Positions 36,026 through 43,593 of a stretch of 64,000 nt of DNA are shown in pieces. Source of the DNA: Parvibaculum sp. Its GTDB lineage: Bacteria; Pseudomonadota; Alphaproteobacteria; Parvibaculales; Parvibaculaceae. The notes beneath the pieces are model-generated. The model was not told the origin of the DNA. It saw only the letters and a list, made by a program, of their open reading frames with translations, and ran no database searches. Where the stretch lies: the NCBI RefSeq assembly GCF_019635935.1, contig NZ_JAHBYN010000001.1, positions 248,001-312,000 on the forward strand. The letters are read 5' to 3'. Within the stretch, counting starts at the first letter, position 1, and each line of letters begins with the position of its first letter. Position numbers and translations under genes: made by a program.

Positions 36026-36186
36026 ACCTTCCACCTCCCCCTTGCGGGGAGGTCGAGAAATTCGCGGGACGCGGATTTCTCGGGTGGGGGTTGCGGCGTC
36101 GCGGCAAACTCTATCCCATCCCTTAGCCTCAGCGCCCCCACCCGAAGGGCTTCGCCCTTCGACCTCCCCGCGAGGGGGAGGTGAAG
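36026..36186. repeat. CCTCCCCCTTGCGGGGAGG-type inverted repeat
   Basis: Two facing copies of an imperfect hairpin lie 100 nt apart: CACCTCCCCCTTGCGGGGAG at about 36032 and CCTCCCCGCGAGGGGGAGGT at about 36162. Between them are GGGTGGGGG and CCCCCACCC arms, so the whole 160-bp element can fold as one nested structure. Confidence 0.75.
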
Positions 36187-36308
36187 AATTCCGCTGCGCC
36201 CCTTCCCCCACGCAAACCCCTTCGCCTAAATCCCCCCTCGGCAGACTCAGCCGAAACCGCTAGCCTCCCCTCCGCCGCCATTCCGCGGTCCCGCCGGAGC
36301 GCTTCTCC

Positions 36309-37151
36309 TTGACCCTCACCGTCACGCTTGCCGTCCTTCTTTCCGCCGTCCTGCACGCCACCTGGAACGCGATGGTCAAGACCGGCGCCGACCGGCTGAT
36401 GACCATGGGCTGGATCGCGGCGGCGACGGGCCTTGTCGCGCTGCCCTTCCTGCCCTTCATTCCCTTTCCGGGCTGGGACGTCGCCAGGATCCTCGCGCTC
36501 TCCTTCGCGCTGCATGCGGGCTACAAACTCTTCCTGGTCAAATGCTACGAACACGGAGATTTCGGCCAGGTCTATCCGCTGTCGCGCGGCCTCGCCCCGG
36601 CGATCGTCACCGTCATCGGCGCAATCTGGCTCGGCGAAATCCTGCCCACGCCCGCTTTCATCGGCATCGCGCTGGTCGCGCTCGGCATTGTCAGCCTCGC
36701 CTTCCGCCGCACCAATGGCGCGGGCCTGCCGAACGATCCGCGCGCGCTCGCCTATGCGCTCGGCACCTCGCTCTTCATCGCCGCCTACACGCTGAACGAC
36801 GGCCTCGGCGGCCGCATCGCCGAAAGCCCGCACATCTATGTGATCTGGCTCTTCGCCGGCGACGGGTTGATCTTCTTCCTGCTGGTGCTCTGGCGGCGCG
36901 GCCGGAAATTCCTGGTGCCGCAGCGCGCCATGGCCATCGGCTTTGCCGGCGGCGTGATGTCCGTCATCGCCTACTGGCTGGTGATCTGGGCGATGACGCT
37001 GGCGCCGCTCGGCCCCGTCGCCGCGCTGCGCGAAACCAGCGTCGTCTTCGCCGCCCTCATCTCCGGCCTCCTGCTGAAAGAAGGCCTCGGCTGGCGCGCC
37101 ATCGCCGCCGCCTGCGTCGTCGCGGCGGGCGTTATATTGCTCAGAATGTAG
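36309..37151 (+). CDS. DMT/EamA-family transporter
   Basis: A 280-residue inner-membrane protein with about ten hydrophobic helices arranged as two EamA repeats (for example ALHAGYKLFLVKCYEHGDFG and LAPAIVTVIGAIWLGE; LGPVAALRETSVVFAALISG and LLLKEGLGWRAIA). Such proteins export or import small metabolites or drugs; the substrate cannot be told. The start is a TTG with GGAG about ten nt upstream, so it is uncertain. It sits between two repeat-rich spacers. Confidence 0.82.
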   Translation: MTLTVTLAVLLSAVLHATWNAMVKTGADRLMTMGWIAAATGLVALPFLPFIPFPGWDVARILALSFALHAGYKLFLVKCYEHGDFGQVYPLSRGLAPAIVTVIGAIWLGEILPTPAFIGIALVALGIVSLAFRRTNGAGLPNDPRALAYALGTSLFIAAYTLNDGLGGRIAESPHIYVIWLFAGDGLIFFLLVLWRRGRKFLVPQRAMAIGFAGGVMSVIAYWLVIWAMTLAPLGPVAALRETSVVFAALISGLLLKEGLGWRAIAAACVVAAGVILLRM

Positions 37152-37415
37152 GAAGGAATTGGCACGCGAAGCCGCGAAGAAGAAAGAATTGTTCACGCAG
37201 AGGCGCAGAGACGCAGAGGTGCTGTTATGCGGGATACGGGCATGGGCTCCCACAAGCGCCCTTTTTTCTTGCCGGGCTTTGCCCGGCAAAGGAATCGGGC
37301 GACAGGAAACGGGAGCCTGCCACACATACATTCCTCTCTGCGTCTCTGCGTGATACCTTCCCTTACTTCTTCTTCGCGTCTTCGCGCCTTCGCGTCTTCG
37401 CGTGCAAAACCTTCC
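37149..37415. repeat. Nested inverted-repeat element (GCGAAG / CGCAGAG arms)
   Basis: The outer arms are GGCACGCGAAGCCGCGAAGA (about 37161) and TTCGCGTCTTCGCGTGC (about 37390-37406). The inner arms are TTCACGCAGAGGCGCAGAGA (37192) and CCTCTCTGCGTCTCTGCGTG (37333). At the centre is a perfect 9-bp hairpin, TTGCCGGGC/GCCCGGCAA (37269-37289). The right arm holds four TTCGCG units. The whole 267 bp fills the spacer between the transporter gene and argC. Confidence 0.8.
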
Positions 37416-37416
37416 T

Positions 37417-38370
37417 TCAAAGATTGACGCCAAGCCCCTCATCCGCGCCGATCATCAGATTGAGGCACTGCACCGCCTGGCCCGACGCGCCCTTGCCGAG
37501 ATTGTCGAGGAGCGCCACAAGCCGCGCCTGCTTCGTCTTCTCGTTGCCGAAAACGAACAGCTTCATCGCGTTGGTGCCGTTCAATTGCTCGGGGTCGAGC
37601 TTGGTCATCGCCGCACTGTCGGCAAGCGCCGCCACCGACACGAACCGCGCGCCTTCATAGGCCGCCGCCAGCACCTCATGCACGCCACCAAGCGCCGGCG
37701 CGCCCGGCAGCGCCCAGAGCTGCAGCGGCACTTCGACGATCATGCCCTGCGCATAGCGCCCGACATTCGGCGTGAAGAGCGGCGGATGCGAAAGCCCCAT
37801 ATTCGCCTGCATCTCCGGCACATGCTTGTGCGCGAGGCCGAGCGCATAGGCGCGGAAGGCTTCGAGCGTGTAGTTCGACGACGCCTCGTCCTCGAACTCG
37901 GCGATCATCTGCTTGCCGCCGCCCGAATAGCCCGACACCGCGTTGACGGTGAGCGGCCATGAGGCCGGCAGCAGCCCCGCTTCGACAAGCGGCCGCGTCA
38001 GCGCGATGGCGCCGGTCGGATAGCAGCCGGGATTGGTGACGCGTGCCGCGCCCGACACAAGCTGCCGCTGCGCCGCCGTCATTTCGGGAAACCCGTAAAC
38101 CCAGCCGTCCGCCACCCGATGCGCCGTCGAGGCGTCGATGACGCGCGTGGTCTTGTTGTCGATCAGCGACACCGCCTCGCGCGCCGCATCGTCCGGCAGG
38201 CACAGCACCACGATGTCGGCGGCGTTGAGCGCATCTTTCCGCGCGCCCGCATCCTTGCGCTTCGCCTCGCCGAGCGAAATCAGTTCCAGATCGTCGCGCC
38301 CGTCGAGCCGCGCCCGGATCTGCAACCCCGTCGTCCCCACTTCGCCGTCGATGAAAACCTTCGTCGTCAT
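37417..38370 (-). CDS. argC: N-acetyl-gamma-glutamyl-phosphate reductase (type 2)
   Basis: A 317-residue ArgC of the shorter type. Motifs are VFIDGEVGTTGLQI (NADP-binding start), ARVTNPGCYPTGAIAL with the catalytic cysteine, and VSGYSGGGKQMI. It reduces N-acetylglutamyl-phosphate in arginine synthesis. The start at 38370 has GGAGAG about 5 nt upstream. It follows the rplM-rpsI terminator, so it needs its own promoter or read-through. Confidence 0.93.
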   Translation of the reverse strand: MTTKVFIDGEVGTTGLQIRARLDGRDDLELISLGEAKRKDAGARKDALNAADIVVLCLPDDAAREAVSLIDNKTTRVIDASTAHRVADGWVYGFPEMTAAQRQLVSGAARVTNPGCYPTGAIALTRPLVEAGLLPASWPLTVNAVSGYSGGGKQMIAEFEDEASSNYTLEAFRAYALGLAHKHVPEMQANMGLSHPPLFTPNVGRYAQGMIVEVPLQLWALPGAPALGGVHEVLAAAYEGARFVSVAALADSAAMTKLDPEQLNGTNAMKLFVFGNEKTKQARLVALLDNLGKGASGQAVQCLNLMIGADEGLGVNL

Positions 38371-38381
38371 CTCTCTCTCCA

Positions 38382-38420
38382 CAAAAACAAAAAAGGCGCC
38401 TCGTTTCCACGAAGCGCCTT
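38382..38420 (-). terminator. Intrinsic terminator after rplM-rpsI
   Basis: On the minus strand an 11-bp stem (AAGGCGCTTCG with CGAGGCGCCTT, one G-U pair) and a 6-nt loop are followed by TTTTGTTTTTG. It lies 20 nt after the rpsI stop and 11 nt before the argC start, so part of the argC leader overlaps it. Confidence 0.88.
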
Positions 38421-38440
38421 TCCGTGAACCCCTGAGGGGA

Positions 38441-38920
38441 TCAGCGCTTCGAGAACTGGAAGCTGCGGCGGGCCTTCGCCTTGCCATATTTCTTGCGCTC
38501 GACCACGCGGCTGTCGCGCGTGAGGAAGCCTTCCTTCTTCAGCGCCGGACGCAGGCCCGGTTCGAAGAAGGTCAGCGCCCGCGAAATGCCGTGACGGATG
38601 GCGCCCGCCTGGCCCGACAAGCCGCCGCCCACCACCGTGCAGGTGATGTCGTACTGCTTCTCGCGCGCGGCTGTCACCAGCGGCTGGTTGAGGATCATGC
38701 GCAGCACCGGACGCGCGAAGTAGACTTCGAGCGCGCGGCCATTGATGCTGATGCGCCCCGAGCCCGGCTTGATCCAGACGCGGGCAACGGCGTTCTTGCG
38801 CTTGCCGGTTGCATAGGCGCGGCCGAACTTGTCGAGCTTCGGCTCCGCCGGCGCGGCTTCCGCCGCCGGTGCGATCGCTTCTTTCAGGCCTTCAAGCGTG
38901 GTTGTTTCGGACATGGTCAT
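38441..38920 (-). CDS. rpsI: 30S ribosomal protein S9
   Basis: A 159-residue S9. The conserved core runs from [18 protein letters not shown] to the C-terminal [16 protein letters not shown], whose terminal arginine reaches the P-site tRNA. The Ala/Glu-rich N-terminal extension (about 28 residues) is common in Alphaproteobacteria. Its start overlaps the rplM stop by 4 nt. Confidence 0.97.
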   Translation of the reverse strand: MTMSETTTLEGLKEAIAPAAEAAPAEPKLDKFGRAYATGKRKNAVARVWIKPGSGRISINGRALEVYFARPVLRMILNQPLVTAAREKQYDITCTVVGGGLSGQAGAIRHGISRALTFFEPGLRPALKKEGFLTRDSRVVERKKYGKAKARRSFQFSKR

Positions 38921-39381
38921 GCGATCCTGACGTTCTTGCGGTTGCGCGCCGCGAAGTCGATCTTCTGCGGCTGCTGCGCCTCATGCGGATGTTCGGCGCC
39001 GCCATAGATGTGCAGATTGCCCATCTGCTTGCGGCCGAGCGGCCCGCGCGGGATCATCCGCTTGACGGCGAGTTCGATCACGCGCTCCGGGAAGCGCCCT
39101 TCGAGGATGCGCTTCGGGCTCGTTTCCTTGATGCCGCCGGGATGGCCGGTGTGGCGGTAGTAGCGCTTGTCGTCGTATTTGGCGCCGGTGAGAGCCACCT
39201 TCGCCGCATTGACGATGATCACGTTGTCGCCGCAGTCGAGATGAGGTGTGTAGGTCACCTTGGTCTTGCCGCGCAGCACATTGGCGACATAGGACGCAAG
39301 CCGGCCGAGCACGATGCCTTCGGCATCGATCACGATCCACTTCTTCTCGATCTCCGAGGCTTTCGCGGAATAGGTCTTCAT
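38917..39381 (-). CDS. rplM: 50S ribosomal protein L13
   Basis: A 154-residue L13 with typical segments [40 protein letters not shown] and [18 protein letters not shown]. It heads the two-gene rplM-rpsI operon found in most bacteria. A strong promoter and a leader hairpin lie upstream. Confidence 0.97.
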   Translation of the reverse strand: MKTYSAKASEIEKKWIVIDAEGIVLGRLASYVANVLRGKTKVTYTPHLDCGDNVIIVNAAKVALTGAKYDDKRYYRHTGHPGGIKETSPKRILEGRFPERVIELAVKRMIPRGPLGRKQMGNLHIYGGAEHPHEAQQPQKIDFAARNRKNVRIA

Positions 39382-39407
39382 TGCGAAACATCCTGAAAAA
39401 TCTGGAA

Positions 39408-39425
39408 GGGCCGCAATCGCGGCCC
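39408..39425 (-). promoter_or_regulatory. Hairpin in the rplM leader
   Basis: A perfect 7-bp GC stem (GGGCCGC/GCGGCCC) with a 4-nt loop falls within the predicted 5' untranslated region, 26 nt upstream of the rplM start and just after the expected transcription start. It could be an r-protein leader element or simply protect the 5' end. Confidence 0.5.
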
Positions 39426-39438
39426 CTGTTCGGCGCTG

Positions 39439-39467
39439 CTTCTAGGCGATCCCCGGAGGCCTGTCAA
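39439..39467 (-). promoter_or_regulatory. Sigma-70-type promoter of rplM-rpsI
   Basis: On the minus strand the -35 is a perfect TTGACA (39467-39462), the spacer is exactly 17 bp, and the -10 is TAGAAG (39444-39439). The predicted start is near 39432, giving a leader of about 50 nt before rplM. Confidence 0.75.
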
Positions 39468-39521
39468 CAACATCCGGCGTGTCCGAGGCCCGAAAAACGC
39501 TGAAATAACAGTCTTTTGCCG

Positions 39522-39543
39522 ATGGGGTATTATAATACCCCAT
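39522..39543. repeat. Perfect 22-bp palindrome
   Basis: A palindrome with arms ATGGGGTATTA and TAATACCCCAT and no loop. It starts 6 nt beyond the stop of the thioesterase-like gene and about 55 bp upstream of the rplM promoter -35. The centre contains TATAAT read on both strands. It may be a regulator-binding site or a transcript-end hairpin; no T run follows. Confidence 0.7.
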
Positions 39544-39548
39544 TCCCC

Positions 39549-39986
39549 TCACTTCGGCGGGATCGAATAGGTCGAAACCGCATGGGCCACAGGGTCGTCC
39601 GCCGCCCCCTCCTGCCACATCGCGATCTCGCCCACCGCCAGCGCCCGCCCGAGCTTCAACAGCCGCGCCTCGCCGATAATCTCGGCAGGCTTCGGTTTCC
39701 GCAGAAAATTGATCGAAAGGTTGGTGGTGACCGCCAGCGCCACCGGACCGATATGCGCCAGCACCGCCGCATACATCGCATAGTCGGCGAGTGCCATCAT
39801 GGCGGGCCCGGATACGGTGCCGCCGGGCCGGAGATTGCGTTCGGCGAAGGCAAGCCTGAGCCGCGCAAAACCCGGCCCCACCGCCTCGATCCGCGTCAGC
39901 GCGCCCCCTTCCCGCATCTGCGGAAACTCCCGCGCCATGAAGTCTTCCAGCGCCTCGACGCTCATCACCGGCTTCAGATCGGCCAC
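39549..39986 (-). CDS. PaaI-like thioesterase (hotdog fold)
   Basis: A 145-residue hotdog protein. The segment NLRPGGTVSGPAMMALADYA carries the family's active-site helix, here with SGP instead of HGG; TTNLSINFLRKP forms the central strand. It probably hydrolyses an acyl-CoA. The start is taken as GTG at 39986, which follows GGGGAGGGG; ATG at 39965 is the alternative. It is divergent from the GNAT gene. Confidence 0.8.
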   Translation of the reverse strand: MADLKPVMSVEALEDFMAREFPQMREGGALTRIEAVGPGFARLRLAFAERNLRPGGTVSGPAMMALADYAMYAAVLAHIGPVALAVTTNLSINFLRKPKPAEIIGEARLLKLGRALAVGEIAMWQEGAADDPVAHAVSTYSIPPK

Positions 39987-40065
39987 CCGCCCCTCCCCTT
40001 GTTGCCCGCCGCTTTTACCCCAAGCGCCGGCGCGGTTAAACTCCGCCGCCCTTGAGGAGAAAGCC

Positions 40066-40605
40066 ATGCCCCCCGTCACGCTCACGACCGAACGCCTGAT
40101 CCTGCGCCCCTGGCGGGACGCCGACTTCGCGCCCTTCGCCGCCATGTCGGCCGACCCCAAAGTAATGGAGCATTTCCCGGGCACGCTCTCCCGCGCCGAA
40201 AGCGACAATGTCGCGCAGATCCTGAAATCCGACATCGAAATCATGGGCTACGGCTTCTGGGCCGTCGAAGTGCCGGGCGTCGCCCCCTTCATCGGCTTCA
40301 CCGGCATCCGCCCCGTCACCTTCGAGGCGCATTTCACCCCTGCGGTCGAGATCGGCTGGCGCCTCGCGCCGGCCCATTGGGGCAAGGGCTATGCGTGGGA
40401 GGCCGCTCGCGCCGCGCTGGCCCACGGCTTCGGCGCCGGCCTCCCCGAAATCGTCTCCTTCACCGTCACCGGCAATTTGCGCTCGCAAGCCGTCATGCAG
40501 CGCCTCGGCATGACCCACGACCCGAAGGACGATTTCGACCACCCGAACCTCGCCCCCGGCCACAAGCTCCGGCGGCATGTGCTTTACCGGATGAAGCGCC
40601 CCTGA
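40066..40605 (+). CDS. GNAT-family N-acetyltransferase (RimJ/RimL-like)
   Basis: A 179-residue acetyltransferase of the type that begins LTTERLILRPWRDADF. The acetyl-CoA-binding region is WRLAPAHWGKGYAWEAARAAL, followed by SFTVTGNLRSQAVMQRLGM. The substrate may be a protein N-terminus or an amino-group metabolite. GAGGAG lies 7 nt before the ATG. Confidence 0.88.
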   Translation: MPPVTLTTERLILRPWRDADFAPFAAMSADPKVMEHFPGTLSRAESDNVAQILKSDIEIMGYGFWAVEVPGVAPFIGFTGIRPVTFEAHFTPAVEIGWRLAPAHWGKGYAWEAARAALAHGFGAGLPEIVSFTVTGNLRSQAVMQRLGMTHDPKDDFDHPNLAPGHKLRRHVLYRMKRP

Positions 40606-40660
40606 CTCCGGCGCCCCACCCCGCTATGCTCCCCCAAAAGCAAAACCGGGAGACGCCACG

Positions 40661-41479
40661 ATGAGCCAGCCCGCCGCGAAAACCGCCGCCGAGCCCCTGC
40701 TGATCCGCGAGGACAAATCCGGCATCGCCCGCCTGACCATGAACCGCCCGGCGCAGCGCAACGCCCTGTCGCACGACCTGATGGACGCGATGCAGGCCGA
40801 ATTCGCGCGCATCGCCGAGGACCGCGCGGTGCGCGTCGTCGTGCTGACCGGCGCCGGTCCCGGCTTCTGCGCCGGCCACGACCTGAAGGAACTGACCGCC
40901 GCCCGCGCCGAAGCCGATCGCGGCCGCGCCTTCTACGAGGCGACGATGCGTCAATGCAGCGCGCTGATGCAGGCGATCGTTCATTGTCCGAAGCCGGTCA
41001 TCGCCCGCGTCCACGGCATCGCGACGGCCGCCGGCTGCCAGCTTGTCGCCAGCTGCGATCTCGCCATCGCCGCGACCGAAGCGAAATTCGCGACGCCCGG
41101 CGTCAATATCGGTCTCTTCTGTTCGACGCCGATGGTCGCCTTGTCGCGCAACGTCGCCCGCAAGCAGGCGATGGAAATGCTGCTGACCGGCGAAATGATT
41201 TCCGCCGCCCGCGCCGTCGAGATCGGCCTCGTCAACCGCGCGGTACCGGCCGAAGAACTCGACGCCACGGTGACGGATCTTGCGCGCCTCATCGCCTCGA
41301 AATCGGCGCACACGGTCTCGATCGGCAAGCGCGCCTTCTACGAGCAACTCGAAAAGCCGCTCGCCGAGGCTTACGACTATGCCAGCGAAGTGATGGTCAA
41401 AAACATGCTCGCCCGCGACGCCGAGGAAGGCATCGGCGCCTTCATCGAAAAGCGCGACCCGAAATGGGAAGACCGCTGA
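40661..41479 (+). CDS. Enoyl-CoA hydratase/isomerase-family protein, ECHDC3-like
   Basis: A 272-residue crotonase-fold protein. It keeps the oxyanion-hole segments (GFCAGHDLKEL and GIATAAGCQLVASCDLA), but the two catalytic glutamates of true enoyl-CoA hydratases are absent: the first aligns with Gln in GCQL and the second with the ATPGVNIGLF segment. The pattern closely resembles ECHDC3-type proteins. It may act as another crotonase-fold reaction or on another acyl-CoA. Its stop overlaps the next start. Confidence 0.87.
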   Translation: MSQPAAKTAAEPLLIREDKSGIARLTMNRPAQRNALSHDLMDAMQAEFARIAEDRAVRVVVLTGAGPGFCAGHDLKELTAARAEADRGRAFYEATMRQCSALMQAIVHCPKPVIARVHGIATAAGCQLVASCDLAIAATEAKFATPGVNIGLFCSTPMVALSRNVARKQAMEMLLTGEMISAARAVEIGLVNRAVPAEELDATVTDLARLIASKSAHTVSIGKRAFYEQLEKPLAEAYDYASEVMVKNMLARDAEEGIGAFIEKRDPKWEDR

Positions 41480-41904
41480 TGCCAACCGCAAATGAGGTCG
41501 AGCCCGGCGACATCGAACACATCCTGCACGAGACGAAACTGATCGCCCTTGTCGGCGCCAGTTCCAATCCGCGCCGCGACTCCCATGGCGTGATGCAGTT
41601 CCTTCAGGCAAAAGGCTACCGCGTGATCCCGGTCAATCCGGGCCTCGCCGGCCAGAGCCTCAACGGCGAGAAGGTCTATGCGGCACTCTCCGACATTCCC
41701 GAAAAGATCGACATGGTCGATGTCTTCCGCAATTCCGAAGCCGCCGGCCCCGTCGCCGACGAAGCCGTCGCCATCGGCGCCAAATACATCTGGATGCAGC
41801 TCGGCGTCGTCAACGAAGAAGCTGCCGCCCGCGCCCGCGCCGCCGGCCTGAAAGTCGTGATGAACCGGTGTCCGAAAATCGAGATACCGAAATTGGGGGT
41901 GTAA
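41479..41904 (+). CDS. CoA-binding protein (YccU-like)
   Basis: A 141-residue protein of the CoA_binding_2 family with a Rossmann fold: LIALVGASSNPRRDSHGVMQ, IPVNPGLAGQSLNGEKVYAAL, IWMQLGVVNEEAAARARAAG and the final VVMNRCPKIEI. It binds CoA or a related nucleotide; no enzymatic role is known. Translation is coupled to the preceding crotonase-like gene by a one-base overlap. Confidence 0.9.
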   Translation: MPTANEVEPGDIEHILHETKLIALVGASSNPRRDSHGVMQFLQAKGYRVIPVNPGLAGQSLNGEKVYAALSDIPEKIDMVDVFRNSEAAGPVADEAVAIGAKYIWMQLGVVNEEAAARARAAGLKVVMNRCPKIEIPKLGV

Positions 41905-41935
41905 TTTCTTGCCGCCAACCTCGCTCAACATTCAG

Positions 41936-42070
41936 TGTCACCCCGGCGAAAGCCGGGGCCCACTCGCAGTGCCGCTTGCCGCAGGTATCAATTCTGCACA
42001 TGGCGCTGACGCCGCCCGCCAACTCCCCTGCTGAGGGAACCAATGGACCCCGGCTTTCGCCGGGGTGACA
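41936..42070. repeat. TGTCA...TGACA element, copy 4 (CGAAAG type, long)
   Basis: A 135-bp element: TGTCACCCCGGCGAAAGCCG at the left and GGCTTTCGCCGGGGTGACA at the right, perfect inverted ends of about 23 bp. The inner blocks CCCACTCGC-AGTGCC and CTGAGGGAACCAATGGA are shared with copy 2. It fills the leader region of metY, ending 25 nt before its start. Confidence 0.88.
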
Positions 42071-42095
42071 ACGAAGAAAACCAACGAGGCTACAA

Positions 42096-43370
42096 ATGAC
42101 CGACCGCAAATTCGACACCCTCGCCATCCATGCCGGCGCCAAGCCCGACCCCACCACAGGCGCCCGCGCCACGCCGATCTACCAGACGACCTCCTTCGTC
42201 TTCGACGATGTCGATCACGCGGCCTCGCTGTTCGGCCTCCAGGCCTTCGGCAACATCTACACCCGCATCACCAACCCGACGACCGCCGTGCTCGAAGAGC
42301 GCGTCGCGGCGCTGGAAGGCGGCACGGCGGCGCTCGCCGTTGCGTCCGGTCACGCGGCGCAGATGCTCGCCTTCCACACGTTGCTCGAACCGGGCGACCG
42401 CTTCGTCGCCGTCAAGCAGCTTTACGGTGGCTCGATCAACCAGTTCGGTCACTCCTTCAAGAAATTCGGCTGGGAAGTCGATTGGGCCGACGGCACCGAT
42501 CCGGCCTCGATCAAGTCCGCCATCGGTCCGAAGACCAAGGCCGTCTTCATCGAAAGCCTCGCCAATCCCGGCGGCATCGTCATGGACATCGCGGCGATCG
42601 CCAAGGTCGCGCATGACGCCGGCGTGCCGCTGATCGTCGACAACACGCTGGCCTCGCCTTACCTCTGCCGGCCGATCGAACACGGCGCCGACATCGTCGT
42701 TCACTCCGCGACCAAGTTCCTCGGCGGCCACGGCAATTCGATGGGCGGCATCATCGTCGACAGCGGCAAGTTCGACTGGGTGAAGTCCGGCAAGTACAAG
42801 ACCATGACCGAGCCTTGCGCCTCATATCACGGCTTGAAGATCGCCGAGACCTTCGGCCCCATCGCCTTCGCCATTGCCTGCCGCGTCCTCGGCCTGCGCG
42901 ATCTCGGCCCCGCCATCTCGCCCTTCAACGCCTTCATGATCCTGACCGGCATCGAAACGCTGCCGCTCCGCATGCAGCGCCATTCAGACTCGGCGCTGAA
43001 GGTGGCGAAGTTCCTGAAGGATCACCCCAAGGTCACCTGGGTCTCCTATGCCGGCCTCGACAGCGACCCCTTCAACAAGCTGATGAAGAAATATTCGCCG
43101 AAAGGCGCCGGCGCCGTCTTCACCTTCGGCGTCAAGGGCGGCTACGAGGCGGGCGTCGAGCTTGTCGGCAAGGTCGAACTCTTGAGCCACCTCGCCAATG
43201 TCGGCGACACCCGCAGTCTGATCATCCACCCCTCCTCCACCACACATCGTCAGTTGACGGAGGATCAACAGAAGGCCGCCGGCGCCGGCCCCGACGTCGT
43301 CCGCCTCTCCATCGGCCTCGAAGACCCCGCCGACATCATCGCCGACCTCGAACAGGCGCTGGGGGCGTGA
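42096..43370 (+). CDS. metY: O-acetylhomoserine (thiol)-lyase / sulfhydrylase
   Basis: A 424-residue PLP enzyme of the cystathionine gamma-synthase fold, close to MetY. It begins FDTLAIHAGAKPDPTTGARA; the PLP lysine is Lys207 in HSATKFLGGHGNSMGG; YTRITNPTTAVLEERVA is typical. It makes homocysteine from O-acetylhomoserine and sulfide, downstream of hom in this window. Repeat copies 4 and 5 bracket the gene on both sides. No SAM riboswitch was seen in its leader. Confidence 0.94.
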   Translation: MTDRKFDTLAIHAGAKPDPTTGARATPIYQTTSFVFDDVDHAASLFGLQAFGNIYTRITNPTTAVLEERVAALEGGTAALAVASGHAAQMLAFHTLLEPGDRFVAVKQLYGGSINQFGHSFKKFGWEVDWADGTDPASIKSAIGPKTKAVFIESLANPGGIVMDIAAIAKVAHDAGVPLIVDNTLASPYLCRPIEHGADIVVHSATKFLGGHGNSMGGIIVDSGKFDWVKSGKYKTMTEPCASYHGLKIAETFGPIAFAIACRVLGLRDLGPAISPFNAFMILTGIETLPLRMQRHSDSALKVAKFLKDHPKVTWVSYAGLDSDPFNKLMKKYSPKGAGAVFTFGVKGGYEAGVELVGKVELLSHLANVGDTRSLIIHPSSTTHRQLTEDQQKAAGAGPDVVRLSIGLEDPADIIADLEQALGA

Positions 43371-43402
43371 GCCGTATCGTTCTGACTCGTATAAAAAACA
43401 GG

Positions 43403-43491
43403 TGTCATCCCGGGGCTTGTCCCCGGGACCCAATCCACCTCACCGGGAAACGGAGGGCCAATGGACCCCGGCAACAAGTGCCGGGGTGACA
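43403..43491. repeat. TGTCA...TGACA element, copy 5 (ACTTGT type)
   Basis: An 89-bp element starting TGTCATCCCGGGGCTTGTCC and ending CAACAAGTGCCGGGGTGACA, closely like copy 3. It lies 32 nt after metY and 22 nt from the stop-codon end of the ctaA 3' copy. Confidence 0.85.
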
Positions 43492-43513
43492 TCCAAATTT
43501 GGTTGAAGAAAAA

Positions 43514-43591
43514 CCCCTACCGCATCACCCGATGCGCATGCCACAGCGCCACCGTCAGCACGATCAGCGCGCCGGCCTGATGCGCCGCGCC
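43514..43591 (-). pseudogene. Second copy of the ctaA (COX15) 3' end (about 25 codons)
   Basis: This 78-nt segment matches 45597-45674, the 3' end of heme A synthase, at about 89% of positions, in the same orientation. It encodes AGAAHQAGALIVLTVALWHAH then RVMR and a stop; the intact gene ends LGAAHQAGALIVLTLAFAHA then HRVMR. Homology stops within 6 nt of the glycosyltransferase-like gene's stop codon. It appears to be a displaced 3' end left after acquisition of the two genes in between. Confidence 0.85.
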
Positions 43592-43593
43592 CG

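Noticed and set aside
37149..37415. Possible CRISPR-like array of short repeats
   Set aside because: The units are inverted and nested, vary in length, and have no unique spacers of constant size; no cas gene is nearby.
41905..42095. SAM-II riboswitch before metY
   Set aside because: The leader was read for the typical alphaproteobacterial SAM-II pattern. It is almost entirely taken up by the repeat element and no such pattern was seen; a covariance search would settle it.
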